A DNA stretch of 64,000 nt from Comamonas testosteroni (GCA_008727115.1 CP044131.1:558001-622000); one strand, 5' to 3'. Shown: positions 26,926-35,806, numbered from the stretch's first letter. Made by a program: numbers and translations. The notes: a model not told the origin generated them from the sequence alone.

Positions 26926-27596
26926 CTAGAGTTTGAGCGCAGCGGATTGACCCAGTCCACCGTCATCACACCATGGAGCGCCTGGCCGGCAGGCAGGGTC
27001 AGCTCTATGCGCACACCGTCCGGAACAGTGGGCAGGATGCGAGACTTTTCGCTATCGGCGTTGTTTTGATCGCTGGAGAGCGGGTTGGTCCAGGCATTGC
27101 TGCGGTAGTAATACACACGCCACAGCTCCAGAGGCAGCAGCACGGTTTCTCGCCGTATCTGGTCGCTGGAGGGATTGCGTCCCCATTGCGCAGCCTGCCC
27201 CCAGGCATCATTCCATTCGCTGACGGTGCGTGCGGGCAGCGATTGCCAGCGCACCCACTGAAACTGGCCGTCCACATTGCGGCGGCTCCATGCCACGACG
27301 AGAGCACCGTTGTCCGGGGTGGCGCTGGTCTTGCGGGTCAGGCGCAGGACTTGCCCGTCCCAGTCCAGCACCTGACGGCCTTGCAGCGGCATCAGCGCGT
27401 TGAGATCGGCATTCCATTGGGCCAGCACGGTTTGCATGATGGCGTGCTGCTCGCCTTGCGCGCGAGTGACCTCCTGGGCCCGCAGCATGCCGTCGATACC
27501 GCGCCAGCTCATGATGGACAGCAGCGCCATGGCTGCCAGTGCAACCAGCAGCTCAATCAGCGTGAAACCCTTGTTTCTGTCGCGCGTGCTGCTCAT
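26919..27596 (-). CDS. gspJ: Type II secretion minor pseudopilin GspJ
   Basis: 225 residues. The prepilin signature is RNKGFTLIELLVALAAMALLSIMSWRG, with cleavage after the Gly near residue 10. The C-terminal half has the GspJ pattern WRVYYYRSNAW and GVRIELTLPAG. The last codons lie within a dispersed repeat. gspI ends 3 bp upstream. Confidence 0.93.
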   Translation of the reverse strand: MSSTRDRNKGFTLIELLVALAAMALLSIMSWRGIDGMLRAQEVTRAQGEQHAIMQTVLAQWNADLNALMPLQGRQVLDWDGQVLRLTRKTSATPDNGALVVAWSRRNVDGQFQWVRWQSLPARTVSEWNDAWGQAAQWGRNPSSDQIRRETVLLPLELWRVYYYRSNAWTNPLSSDQNNADSEKSRILPTVPDGVRIELTLPAGQALHGVMTVDWVNPLRSNSRS

Positions 27597-27599
27597 GAC

Positions 27600-27965
27600 T
27601 CAATAGCGGCCGACGATGGTAGAGACGCGCAGCACCGCAGCGGCTTCAGAAAAAACCTGTGTATCCACACGTCTGAAGCTGGGGTTGGGTGTGGGGCGCA
27701 CGCTGACCTGCACCTGCATCTGTCTCCCCGCCTGCTGGCAGTTGACTGTGGTGTCACCCACGGCAGGCATCTGGTTGAACAGGCGCAGGCGTACCAGCTC
27801 GTTTTGCGCGCACAGCTGTGCCAGGATGACGTCGGACTGGCGCTGTGCATTGCGCGTCAGGGCGCTGCTGGCCTGAAGACCTGCCAGCAAGGTGATGCCG
27901 ACAATGCCCACGGCCACCAGTACTTCAATCAGCGTAAAGCCCCGCTGAGTCAACCGGCGTTTCAT
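27600..27965 (-). CDS. gspI: Type II secretion minor pseudopilin GspI
   Basis: 121 residues with the prepilin site QRG|FTLIEVLVAVGIVGITLLAG, and the short GspI body (AQLCAQNELVRLRLFNQMPAVGDTTVNCQQAG). Overlaps gspH by 4 bp (ATGA). Confidence 0.93.
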   Translation of the reverse strand: MKRRLTQRGFTLIEVLVAVGIVGITLLAGLQASSALTRNAQRQSDVILAQLCAQNELVRLRLFNQMPAVGDTTVNCQQAGRQMQVQVSVRPTPNPSFRRVDTQVFSEAAAVLRVSTIVGRY

Positions 27966-28402
27966 CGCGCCACCTGCAGGCTTTGAATGTGAAAGGGGCG
28001 CAGGCCGTCGGTGCTCAGCTGCAGTGCGGCAGAGTTGCTGCCCGGAAGCGACAAGGTCAGGCTTTGCTTGGGAATCAAGGGCTCAGGCCCTAGTACCACA
28101 GGGGTGTCGGGCTGCACCTGTACGGCTGCTTGCAGCCATTGCGTGGGCATGTTCACGTTCTTGGGCAGGCCCTCAAACCGAAAGCCCTGCGGCATGGAGC
28201 GCCAGATCACCAGCGTGCCATTGGTGCGGGCCTGTGCACGGGCCGACTCCAGCAGAGTTGCCAGCCGCTGGGCTTCGCGCTCCAGTTGCTGCTCGCCACT
28301 GTCGCGAATGGCCAGACTCACGCCTGCGGTTGCCAGCGCCATGATGGAAATCACCACCAATAACTCTAAAAGAGTGAATCCGGCGTGTTTGAGTTGAGCC
28401 AT
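27962..28402 (-). CDS. gspH: Type II secretion minor pseudopilin GspH
   Basis: 146 residues with prepilin site HAG|FTLLELLVVISIMALATAGVSL, then EREAQRLATLLESARAQARTNG, the GspH helix-to-beta region. The 168 bp between gspG and gspH contain GC-rich repeat-like sequence (CCCCAAGGCGAAACTCGGC) and no gene. Confidence 0.92.
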   Translation of the reverse strand: MAQLKHAGFTLLELLVVISIMALATAGVSLAIRDSGEQQLEREAQRLATLLESARAQARTNGTLVIWRSMPQGFRFEGLPKNVNMPTQWLQAAVQVQPDTPVVLGPEPLIPKQSLTLSLPGSNSAALQLSTDGLRPFHIQSLQVAR

Positions 28403-28570
28403 GAAGGAGTGAGCGGCCGAATTGCTGATGTGAAGCGGGTTAGACGGAGGACGTTTCGCCGCCGGGCAGCCCCAAGGCGAAACTCGGCTTTAGCCGGTCA
28501 GGGCCCCTTGGGAGCAGCGACCACACGCAGTGAGGGAGCGTGGGGTCGATGCTCTCGTGGAGGCGCATTG

Positions 28571-29023
28571 CTATTGCCAGGACCCGATATCCGCATCCTT
28601 GCCTTCACCGCCCGCCTTGCCGTCACCGCCAAAGGACATGATGTCGATGGGGCCCTTCACGCCGGGGTTCAGGTACTGGTACGGATTGCCCCAGGGGTCA
28701 TTGGGCAGCTTTTCCAGGTAGGGCTTCCAGTTCTGCGGGACGGGGCCGGAAGTGGGCTTGGCCACCAGTGCCTGCAGGCCTTGCTCGCCAGTGGGGTAGC
28801 GCTGGTTGTCCAGACGGTACAGCTTGAGCGCCTGATTGATATTGGCGATATCGGTCTTGGCAGCGGTCACGCGCGCATCATCGGCGCGGTCCAGCACATT
28901 GGGCACGATCAGGGCCGCCAGTACGCCGATGATGACCAGAACCACCATCAGCTCAATCAGGGTGAAGCCACGCGAGGCAGCGTGACGAATAGCAGACAGA
29001 GGGCGGCGGCTGTTGGTGCTCAT
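28571..29023 (-). CDS. gspG: Type II secretion major pseudopilin GspG
   Basis: 150 residues. Prepilin site SRG|FTLIELMVVLVIIGVLAALIV, then LDRADDARVTAAKTDIANINQALKLY, YPTGEQGLQALV, and the calcium-site tail PDDPWGN-like NDPWGNPYQYLNPG. It is the main pseudopilus subunit and the first gene of the minus-strand gsp run. Confidence 0.96.
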   Translation of the reverse strand: MSTNSRRPLSAIRHAASRGFTLIELMVVLVIIGVLAALIVPNVLDRADDARVTAAKTDIANINQALKLYRLDNQRYPTGEQGLQALVAKPTSGPVPQNWKPYLEKLPNDPWGNPYQYLNPGVKGPIDIMSFGGDGKAGGEGKDADIGSWQ

Positions 29024-29069
29024 TGGGAACTGTAGGAAAAATGCAGTATTGCGCGATCATAATCGTCGA

Positions 29070-29543
29070 ATGCGACTGCAATCTTTCAATACCGGTTCAC
29101 TTCAGACCATGCCCGTCAAGTTGACAACCTTGCTGCTGTGGGCAGCGGCGGCAGCCATTGTGGTGTTTTGGGTGCTGAGATTTGCAGGCGCAGAGAGTGG
29201 GCAGTTGCATTCTGTGGTGCCTGCACAGCCGGTGCAGGCCAATGCCCAAGCGATGGCCAAGGCTTTAGGAGCCGTGGCCTTGCCCGCCACGACCGTCGCC
29301 ACTGCGCCGGTGAGCAGCCGTTATGCGCTGCTGGGCGTGCTGGCCGGGCATGACTCGGGCGGCGGGGCTGCCGTGATTGCCGTAGAGGGCAAAGGCAGCA
29401 AGGCCGTGCGCGTAGGAGAGGCCGTGGAAGACGGAGTCATCCTGCAGTCACTGGCTGCGCGCGAAGCCAGACTGGGCGCTGCGGGCGGTCCTGTCAGCAC
29501 GGTGCTGCAGCTGCCCAAGCCGCCCATGGCCTCGTTCAACTGA
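29070..29543 (+). CDS. gspC: Type II secretion protein GspC, short form without PDZ
   Basis: 157 residues from ATG 29070 (MRLQSFNTGSLQTMPVKL). A start at 29109 (MPVKLTTLL) is equally possible and would leave more promoter. One membrane helix (LLLWAAAAAIVVFWVLRFAG) precedes the homology-region domain SSRYALLGVLAGHDSGGGAAVIAVEGKGSKAVRVGEAV, ending soon after. The C-terminal PDZ or coiled-coil domain of enterobacterial GspC is absent. GspC links GspD to the inner-membrane complex. It is divergent from gspG and overlaps cobC by 8 bp at the stop end. Confidence 0.85.
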   Translation: MRLQSFNTGSLQTMPVKLTTLLLWAAAAAIVVFWVLRFAGAESGQLHSVVPAQPVQANAQAMAKALGAVALPATTVATAPVSSRYALLGVLAGHDSGGGAAVIAVEGKGSKAVRVGEAVEDGVILQSLAAREARLGAAGGPVSTVLQLPKPPMASFN

Positions 29544-30099
29544 GGGTGATCTTCATCCACTGCCCGTAACTCGGGGCGGGCAAGGTCCATTCCTGGCTTT
29601 GAGGCACTTGCGGGCCGTGCTGCACCAGCCACTGTGCACAGCGGGCCACTCCAGCATGGCTGATCCAGACGATGTTTTGACAGGGGCTGTCCTTGGCATC
29701 GCGCAGTGCCAGAGACACGCGCTGCAGCATCTGTGCCAGCGACTCACCGTCGTCAGGGGCGTGTTCAGCCAGGTTCTGTGACCAGGCATGGATGGCCGCT
29801 TCGCCGATCTCGTCCCAGCGCTGGCCTTCCCAGTGGCCGAAGTCCATCTCTGCCAGTCGGTTGTCCGGCTTGGAGATGAAATCAGGTTCCAATGATTGCA
29901 GCTGCAGCGCTAGCTGCTTGCATCTTTGTAGCGGGGAATGCCATACCTGCAAGTCACCTCGGAGTGCTTGCAGTGCGCTTTGCAGCGCCTGTGCCGCCTG
30001 ATGGGTGGTGTGATCATCGGCGGCCACATCCAGACGGCCATAGCAGCGGTCGGTGTCTATCAGGGGGCGGGCGTGGCGCACCATCCAGAGTGTTTTCAT
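29536..30099 (-). CDS. cobC: Histidine phosphatase CobC, alpha-ribazole phosphatase type
   Basis: 187 residues. Phosphoglycerate-mutase-like catalytic motif MVRHARPLIDTDRCYGRLD (RHG variant RHA) at the N-terminus; AEMDFGHWEGQRWDEI and WISHAGVARC carry the second conserved Glu and His. The gene lies 7 bp from cobS, so it probably makes alpha-ribazole for cobalamin nucleotide-loop assembly rather than acting as a generic phosphatase. Confidence 0.88.
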   Translation of the reverse strand: MKTLWMVRHARPLIDTDRCYGRLDVAADDHTTHQAAQALQSALQALRGDLQVWHSPLQRCKQLALQLQSLEPDFISKPDNRLAEMDFGHWEGQRWDEIGEAAIHAWSQNLAEHAPDDGESLAQMLQRVSLALRDAKDSPCQNIVWISHAGVARCAQWLVQHGPQVPQSQEWTLPAPSYGQWMKITLS

Positions 30100-30106
30100 A
30101 CCCTGG

Positions 30107-30943
30107 TTATAGCCAATGACGCAGGTAGATGCAGCTTGCCATCAGCAGTGCCAGCTCATTGAGCTGCTGGCAGGCCCCCAGGCAGTCTCCCGTCATGCCG
30201 CCTAGACGCTGGTGCAACCAGCGCCGCAGCAGGGCGGTCGTGATGAGCATCGCCAGTAGCAGACAAGGCACAAAGCTCCAGGCATTCATCCCGCTCAGCC
30301 AGCTCAGCAGGCCCAGCGCAGGCAGGCACCACAGGGTGCCGGTCAGCAGTCCTTTCCAGCCCAGTTGCCGACCCGCGATATGCAGGGTCTTGCTGGTCGC
30401 GGCCAGGCCGACATGCGGCAGGCTGCGCATCAGCACCAGCGGGGCAAAGCGCGACAGCACATGAATGCTGCAGATCAGCACCAGAGCAGGAAGCGGGCCC
30501 CAGAAAGGCTGGAGGACGGACAACAGCAAGGCAATCAGCGAGACCTTGGTGAGCAAGGCCATGACCAGCGTCATCACGCCATAGGCGCCCAGACGCGAGT
30601 CCTTCATGATCTCCAGTGCGCGCTCTGGCGGGACAAAGCCGCCCAGCCCGTCGGCCACGTCGGCCAGGCCATCCTCATGAAACCCTCCGGTCAGCCACAA
30701 GCTGCCTGCGGTGCTGATAAGGGCAGCGACCAAGGGGGTGAAGGGACTGGCCGGCAGCAGCCAGAGCAGGCCGCCCAGCAATAATGCCGCCCACAGCCCG
30801 ATCAGCCAGCCTACGCCCGGCAGGTGCGCGGCGCTGGCGCGCTGCATCTCGGGGCTCCAGCCTACCCAGGCGGCCAGACGTCCGGCCACGGGGATGCGGC
30901 TGAAGAACTGAATGGCCAGCAGATAGTGGCGCAGGGCTTGCAT
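30107..30943 (-). CDS. cobS: Adenosylcobinamide-GDP ribazoletransferase
   Basis: 278 residues, polytopic. Conserved motifs are LLAIQFFSRIPV, GGFHEDGLADVADGLGG (Mg-binding Asp cluster), ALEIMKDSRLGAYGVMTLV and GGMTGDCLGACQQLNE. It joins adenosylcobinamide-GDP to alpha-ribazole in the last cobalamin steps at the membrane. Upstream of cobC in the same short operon. No cobalamin riboswitch was recognised ahead of it. Confidence 0.95.
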   Translation of the reverse strand: MQALRHYLLAIQFFSRIPVAGRLAAWVGWSPEMQRASAAHLPGVGWLIGLWAALLLGGLLWLLPASPFTPLVAALISTAGSLWLTGGFHEDGLADVADGLGGFVPPERALEIMKDSRLGAYGVMTLVMALLTKVSLIALLLSVLQPFWGPLPALVLICSIHVLSRFAPLVLMRSLPHVGLAATSKTLHIAGRQLGWKGLLTGTLWCLPALGLLSWLSGMNAWSFVPCLLLAMLITTALLRRWLHQRLGGMTGDCLGACQQLNELALLMASCIYLRHWL

Positions 30944-30983
30944 GATGAATCAAAAAGAAGAGCTGCTTGCGCTTGATGAATCA

Positions 30984-31020
30984 AGGTTTCAGATGGTTTT
31001 ATCTCTGAAACCTTTTTTTG
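30984..31020. terminator. Terminator hairpin between ilvA and cobS
   Basis: AAGGTTTCAGA pairs with TCTGAAACC across about a 10-nt loop, with seven T after it on the plus strand and A-rich sequence on the minus side. ilvA lies 32 bp beyond. On the minus strand it would follow ilvA transcription, although its T-run favours the plus strand. Confidence 0.6.
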
Positions 31021-31051
31021 AAAAGCCCAAGCAGCTCCTATTTGGGAGTCC

Positions 31052-32605
31052 TTATTTCAGGAAGAGCTGGTAAGCCGGGTTGTCGGTCTCTTCCACCCAG
31101 GGGTAGCCCAGGTTTTTGAGGAAGCTGTCGAACTTCTTGCTGTCCTTGGCCGGCACCTGCATGCCCACCAGAATGCGGCCGTAGTCGGCACCCTGGTTGC
31201 GGTAGTGGAACAGCGAGATGTTCCAAGTGGGGGCCATCAGGCTGAGGAACTTGAACAGCGCACCGGGGCGCTCTGGGAAGACAAAGCGCAGCAGGCGCTC
31301 CTCCTGAGCCAGTGGCGAATGTCCGCCCACCATGTGGCGCAGGTGTTCCTTGGCCATTTCGTCAAAGGTCAGATCAATCGCCTCAAAGCCGTTTTTCTGG
31401 AAGTTCTTGCAGATCTTCTCGCTCTCGCCCTTGGTGGGCGTGGTCAGGCCGACAAACACATGGGCCTTGTTCTCGTGGCTGATGCGGTAGTTGAACTCGG
31501 TCACATTGCGCGGGCCGCCGGGCAGTTTGCCCACCACTTCGCAAAAGCGCTTGAAGCTGCCGCGCTCTTCGGGAATGGTCACGGCAAACAGGGCTTCGCG
31601 CTCCTCGCCCACTTCGGCACGTTCGGCCACAAAGCGCAGGCGGTCGAAGTTCATGTTCGCGCCGCTCAGGATGGCGGCATAGGTCTCGCCCTTGGTCTTG
31701 TGCTTGGCCACATACTGCTTGATGGCCGCCACGCCCAGGGCGCCCGATGGCTCCACGATGGAGCGGGTGTCGGTAAAGATGTCCTTGATGGCGGCGCAGA
31801 CGGCGTCGGTATCGACGGTCACATAGTCATCCACCAGGCCCTGGGTGATGCGGAAGGTTTCTTCGCCCACCAGCTTCACGGCCGTGCCGTCGGCAAACAG
31901 GCCCACATCGGCCAGCTCCACGCGCTCGCCTGCCTCGACGGACTGCATCATGGCGTTGGAATCCTTGGTGTGCACGCCAATCACCTTGACATCAGGGCGC
32001 ACGGCCTTGATGTAGTTGGCAATGCCGGCAATCAGGCCGCCGCCGCCGATGGGCACAAAAATCGCATCCAGCCGCTGGCTGCCCAACTGCTGCAACTGGC
32101 GCAGCATCTCCATGGCAATCGTGCCCTGGCCAGCGATGACATCGGGGTCGTCAAAGGGGTGGACAAAGGTCAGCCCTTCGGATTTTTGCAGCTTGACGGA
32201 GTGCTTGTAGGCGTCGGAATAGCTCTCACCGGCCAGCACCACTTCGCCGCCCAGTGCGGCCACGGCATCCACTTTGACCTGAGGCGTGGTGGTGGGCATC
32301 ACGATCACGGCGCGGCAGCCCAGTTTCTTGGCGCTCAGGGCCGTGCCTTGGGCATGGTTGCCCGCGCTGGCGCAGATCACGCCTTTTTGCAGCTGCTCGG
32401 CCGTCAGATTGGCCATCTTGTTGTAGGCACCGCGCAGCTTGAAGCTGAAGACAGGCTGCTGGTCTTCGCGTTTGAGCAAAACCTTGTTGTGCAGGCGGCG
32501 GCTGAGGCTTTTGGCAATGTCCAGATCCGATTCCACGGCCACGTCATAGACGCGTGCATTGAGGATGCGAGTCAGATAATCGGCAGGGGTGAGGGCTTGG
32601 GTCAT
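31052..32605 (-). CDS. ilvA: Threonine ammonia-lyase, biosynthetic
   Basis: 517 residues from MTQALTPADYLTRILNARVYDVA; the frame opens further upstream, but this start fits IlvA. It has the PLP lysine in FSFKLRGAYNKM, the glycine loop CASAGNHAQGTALSAKKLG, VPIGGGGLIAGIA, and two C-terminal ACT-like domains (ERGSFKRFCEVVG; RPGALFKFLSLM) that give feedback control by isoleucine and valine in this family. It converts threonine to 2-oxobutanoate, the first step of isoleucine synthesis. Confidence 0.96.
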   Translation of the reverse strand: MTQALTPADYLTRILNARVYDVAVESDLDIAKSLSRRLHNKVLLKREDQQPVFSFKLRGAYNKMANLTAEQLQKGVICASAGNHAQGTALSAKKLGCRAVIVMPTTTPQVKVDAVAALGGEVVLAGESYSDAYKHSVKLQKSEGLTFVHPFDDPDVIAGQGTIAMEMLRQLQQLGSQRLDAIFVPIGGGGLIAGIANYIKAVRPDVKVIGVHTKDSNAMMQSVEAGERVELADVGLFADGTAVKLVGEETFRITQGLVDDYVTVDTDAVCAAIKDIFTDTRSIVEPSGALGVAAIKQYVAKHKTKGETYAAILSGANMNFDRLRFVAERAEVGEEREALFAVTIPEERGSFKRFCEVVGKLPGGPRNVTEFNYRISHENKAHVFVGLTTPTKGESEKICKNFQKNGFEAIDLTFDEMAKEHLRHMVGGHSPLAQEERLLRFVFPERPGALFKFLSLMAPTWNISLFHYRNQGADYGRILVGMQVPAKDSKKFDSFLKNLGYPWVEETDNPAYQLFLK

Positions 32606-32753
32606 GGTGCGAATCGAGAGCATTGCACCGAAGTCAGGGCAATCTGCCTGCCAGGTGCATGGAAGCCGACCATGATAGGCGCTTGAATGCTGCGCTGCAG
32701 TACTCACTCAAGAGGTGAGGGCTGGTGGTCAGAGAAGCAGGATGCGCAGGGAC

Positions 32754-32825
32754 GAAAAAAAGCCCCTAGCTAAAAAGCTAGGGGCTGAATCCACCATTAG
32801 AGGAGGTGGAGGAGACAACTGGTGC
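32754..32825 (-). ncRNA. Candidate small RNA with CU-rich anti-Shine-Dalgarno loops
   Basis: On the minus strand the sequence AGTTGTCTCCT leads into a hairpin CCACC-TCCTCTAAT-GGTGG, then a strong terminator: AGCCCCTAGCT pairs with AGCTAGGGGCT, followed by seven T. The single-stranded CTCCT and the loop TCCTC are complementary to ribosome-binding sites, the design of CU-rich bacterial sRNAs. No gene precedes it on this strand, and ilvA starts 149 bp downstream. Alternatives are a terminated ilvA leader or attenuator. The 5' end is not determined; the promoter is not clear. Confidence 0.45.
32755..32786 (-). terminator. Strong terminator on the minus strand upstream of ilvA
   Basis: Eleven perfectly paired bases (AGCCCCTAGCT/AGCTAGGGGCT) around a 4-nt loop, followed by seven T on the minus strand. 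It would stop transcription before ilvA, so it marks the end of an upstream small transcript or an attenuated leader. Confidence 0.85.
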
Positions 32826-32988
32826 GATACAGACTAGGGCTATCCATTAATCTGCAGTCTGCCTGCGGGTTTGACCTCACAGGTAACGCTTGAGTTGTAT
32901 TGTATAGGGCTTGAAATTTCTGTGCATCAAAAGATTCGGGTTTTTATGTATTTGATGCAAAATTGCAACAGCTTTGAGAGGAGAAACA

Positions 32989-33441
32989 ATGGAATGCACA
33001 GTGAGTTGGACTGGCGCGGCTGTCGGAACGCGCTCGGGCATGGGCTTTGTGGCAGAGACTGGCAGCGGCCATGTAGTGAACATGGATGGTGCTCCTGATG
33101 AAAAAAATCCTGCCAACGGCGGTCTTAACCAGGCGCCGCGCCCCATGGAGATGCTGCTGGCAGGTGCTGGCGGCTGCACGGCTTATGACGTGGTGCTCAT
33201 CCTCAAACGTGGCCGTCATGACGTGAAGGGCTGCAGCGTTCAACTGACCTCAGAGCGTGCAGAGACTGAACCCAAGGTGTTCACCAAGATTCATATGCAG
33301 TTCACGGTTAGCGGCAAGAACCTGCCCGCCACTGCGGTCGAGCGTGCGATTGCCATGAGCCATGATAAATATTGCTCAGCAACCATCATGCTGGGCAAGA
33401 CTGCTGAGATCACCACGGGCTTTGATATCGTCGAAGCCTGA
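32989..33441 (+). CDS. OsmC family protein (YhfA-like)
   Basis: 150 residues from ATG 32989 with GAGAGGAG 8 bp upstream. The family landmarks are PNGGLNQAPRPMEMLLAGAGGCTAYDV (with the Cys of the redox pair) and SHDKYCSATIMLGKTAEI (second Cys). OsmC proteins reduce organic hydroperoxides with two cysteines; YhfA-like members are less well defined. Followed by a terminator. Confidence 0.9.
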   Translation: MECTVSWTGAAVGTRSGMGFVAETGSGHVVNMDGAPDEKNPANGGLNQAPRPMEMLLAGAGGCTAYDVVLILKRGRHDVKGCSVQLTSERAETEPKVFTKIHMQFTVSGKNLPATAVERAIAMSHDKYCSATIMLGKTAEITTGFDIVEA

Positions 33442-33458
33442 TCTTCACTTCATCCATG

Positions 33459-33487
33459 AAAAACGGGCCTGAGCGGCCCGTTTGCGT
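33459..33487 (+). terminator. Terminator after the OsmC gene
   Basis: AAACGGGCC-TGAGC-GGCCCGTTT followed by GCGTTTTT, 17 bp beyond the stop codon. Confidence 0.85.
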
Positions 33488-33506
33488 TTTTGTCACTGTG
33501 GCAAAT

Positions 33507-34124
33507 TCAAATGCGGTGCGCCGTGGTCGTCATGACCTTGGCCGCTATGCGCATCAGACCTTGAGCGATCGGAGGCAGCTGCATCGCACCCTCGTCAATG
33601 GCGGCTGCGGCATGGCGCTCTTCATCCTCTTTCATGCGCTCCACCACAGCGCGCGAGGCCTCATCCTCTTCGGGCAAACGACCTAAATGGCTTTCCAGGT
33701 GGGCCGAAACCTGGTTTTCTGTTTCAACCACAAAGCCCAGACTGGTTGCATCGCTGATTTTTGCAGCGACTGTGCCTATGGCGAAGGCGCCAGCAAACCA
33801 TAAAGGATTGAGCAAGGAGGGGCGATCACCCAGGGCGTGCAGGCGCTCACGTGTCCAGGCCAGGTGATCCATTTCCTCACGGGCCGCCTGCAGCAGGTGC
33901 TCGCGCAACTCTGAATCCTTGGTCACCATCGCCTGAGCGTTGTAGAGAGCCTGCGCGCAGACTTCTCCCACATGATTGACGCGCATCAGTGCCGCAGAGA
34001 GTTTGCGCTGCTCATCGCTCAAGGCAGCTTCGGCGATGCCGGCTGCAGGTGAGCGCTCGGCGGCAACCGGATCGGCAAACAGGGTGCGAAGGGCTGCATC
34101 GGCAGCGGTCAGAAACTTATCCAT
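33507..34124 (-). CDS. coq7: Ubiquinone biosynthesis hydroxylase Coq7 (demethoxyubiquinone monooxygenase)
   Basis: 205 residues from [16 protein letters not shown]; the frame is open 17 codons upstream. Di-iron ligands are visible as [43 protein letters not shown] and [10 protein letters not shown]. It hydroxylates the quinone ring in the penultimate ubiquinone step at the inner membrane. Convergent with the OsmC gene. Confidence 0.95.
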   Translation of the reverse strand: MDKFLTAADAALRTLFADPVAAERSPAAGIAEAALSDEQRKLSAALMRVNHVGEVCAQALYNAQAMVTKDSELREHLLQAAREEMDHLAWTRERLHALGDRPSLLNPLWFAGAFAIGTVAAKISDATSLGFVVETENQVSAHLESHLGRLPEEDEASRAVVERMKEDEERHAAAAIDEGAMQLPPIAQGLMRIAAKVMTTTAHRI

Positions 34125-34450
34125 GACTAAAATTTGCTGAGGCACAGAAGACGTGCCAATGTCCGTAAGGTACACCAGAGCACTGCATCCATCGTTTGTG
34201 CTGGGGCAATGCTAGGTGCGAACCCTCAAGAGGTTGCCTCTTGTATGGCGCTGTACTTTGTTGCGGTGCTGCAACGAAAACGCGCCGAATCGAGCGGTTT
34301 TGGGTGAATTCCTTTGCGCTGGGCTCGGGGGTCTGGTGCAATAGACCCAACTTCCCCACCAGGAGGTTGGCGCGGGAAACCGGTGGAGCTCGAGGCTCAA
34401 GTCTCTCTCCCATAGAACCGGCGCCCTTCTAAACCTTGGAGTAACTCGTA
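34125..34450. other. 326-bp region upstream of the first porin
   Basis: Lies between coq7 (minus) and the porin (plus). No gene supported. It contains a GC-rich inverted segment (AGAGGTTGCCTCT near 34229) and probably the porin promoter with a long untranslated leader; the boxes could not be placed with confidence. Confidence 0.45.
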
Positions 34451-35575
34451 ATGAAAAAATCTCTGATCGCCCTGGCAGTGCTGGCCGCTTCCGGCGCCGC
34501 AATGGCTCAATCTTCCGTGACCCTGTTCGGTATCGTTGACACTGGCGTGTCTTACGTGAGCAATGCTGACGGCGGCAACGGCAGCAACTACGGTATGCAC
34601 ACCAGTGGTAACGCAACCAGCCGTCTGGGCCTGCGCGGTACTGAAGACCTGGGCGGCGGTCTGAAGGCTGGCTTCTGGCTGGAAGGCGAAATCTTCGGTG
34701 ACGACGGCAACGCTTCGGGCTTCAACTTCAAGCGCGAATCCACAGTGCGTCTGTCCGGCAACTTCGGTGAAGTTCGCCTGGGTCGTGAAACGACTCCCAC
34801 TTTCCGTGCTGGTCTGAAGTACGACATGTTCGGCGCTACTGGTATTGGCCAAAACATGGGCTACCAAGACTGGACAATGTCTGGCTTGACTCCTGCTGAA
34901 TTGGAGAACGCGAAGGGTATTGCTGATGGCAACACCATCCGTAAGAACAACATGTTGTCTTACTCTTCGCCTAACTTCAGCGGCTTCACTGCTAACATCA
35001 GCTATGCTTTCGACGAGAAGGCTGGCGCTACTATCGTTGACGAGACTGGTGCTTCCTTGTCTCTGGGTGGCAAGGCTGGCCGTTATGTTGGTGGTAACGT
35101 TGGCTACGACAACGGACCTCTGAGCGTGACTGCTGCTTACGGCACTCTGAGCTACGGCGCTGCTGGCGACCGTGACGAAATGTCTATCGGCGCTTCTTAC
35201 AACTTTGGCGTGGCCAAGGTTGCAGGTCTGGCTCAGCAGATCAAGTACAAGCCCGAACTGGGCTCCAGCGCTAAGTTCAACAACTACCTGCTGGGCGTGT
35301 CCGCTCCTGTGGGTGGCGTTGGCGAAGTGAAGCTGCAGTACGCTCTGTACGACCAGAAGGCTGCTGACACCAAGGCTCACCAACTGTCCCTGGGTTATGT
35401 CCACAACCTGTCCAAGCGCACTGCTGTGTACGGTACCGTGGCTTACCTGAAGAACAAGGAAGGTTCTTATATGTCCTTGGCTTCCAAGGGTGTGAGCAAC
35501 TCCATTGGTCTGAAGGACAGCGGCGCTGCTCGCAACCAGACTGGCGTGCAAGTTGGTATCCGCCACGCTTTCTAA
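34451..35575 (+). CDS. Gram-negative porin (Porin_4 type), highly biased codons
   Basis: 374 residues. Signal peptide MKKSLIALAVLAASGAAMAQ|SSVTLFG, then VTLFGIVDTGVSY, TSRLGLRGTEDLGGGLKAGF and C-terminal QVGIRHAF ending in the terminal Phe of outer-membrane barrels. It matches the Omp32-like trimeric porins of Comamonadaceae. Codon use is strongly biased (GGC/GGT, AAC, CTG), as expected for a very abundant protein. A strong terminator follows. Confidence 0.95.
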   Translation: MKKSLIALAVLAASGAAMAQSSVTLFGIVDTGVSYVSNADGGNGSNYGMHTSGNATSRLGLRGTEDLGGGLKAGFWLEGEIFGDDGNASGFNFKRESTVRLSGNFGEVRLGRETTPTFRAGLKYDMFGATGIGQNMGYQDWTMSGLTPAELENAKGIADGNTIRKNNMLSYSSPNFSGFTANISYAFDEKAGATIVDETGASLSLGGKAGRYVGGNVGYDNGPLSVTAAYGTLSYGAAGDRDEMSIGASYNFGVAKVAGLAQQIKYKPELGSSAKFNNYLLGVSAPVGGVGEVKLQYALYDQKAADTKAHQLSLGYVHNLSKRTAVYGTVAYLKNKEGSYMSLASKGVSNSIGLKDSGAARNQTGVQVGIRHAF

Positions 35576-35613
35576 TCAGTTGCTGGCATAAGCCAGTAAT
35601 TGCTTAAAGCTTA

Positions 35614-35645
35614 AAAGGCCTGTCGAAAGACAGGCCTTTTTTATT
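35614..35645 (+). terminator. Terminator of porin 1
   Basis: AAAAGGCCTGTC-GAAA-GACAGGCCTTTTTT; a stable GAAA-loop hairpin with a T-run, 38 bp after the porin stop. Confidence 0.93.
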
Positions 35646-35806
35646 TTGACTTACCAACGGGTTAGGCCTTAAAGAGTGGTGGCGAGAAGGTAATCCCTAA
35701 GAGGGGAAGGCCTGTGTTGCGCTTGCGCCAATGCACGCTCAGTTGAGAAAAGCATTTCTAGAATGAAATTTCTACCAACTGTTTGTGAATTGAGAGAGGC
35801 AACACA

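Noticed and set aside
31205..32686. 493-codon frame opposite ilvA
   Set aside because: His- and Gly-rich mirror of ilvA; no start context.
32820..32988. Cobalamin or amino-acid riboswitch near cobS/ilvA
   Set aside because: No cobalamin box ahead of cobS; the upstream ilvA region shows only two small hairpins, not a conserved aptamer I can recognise.
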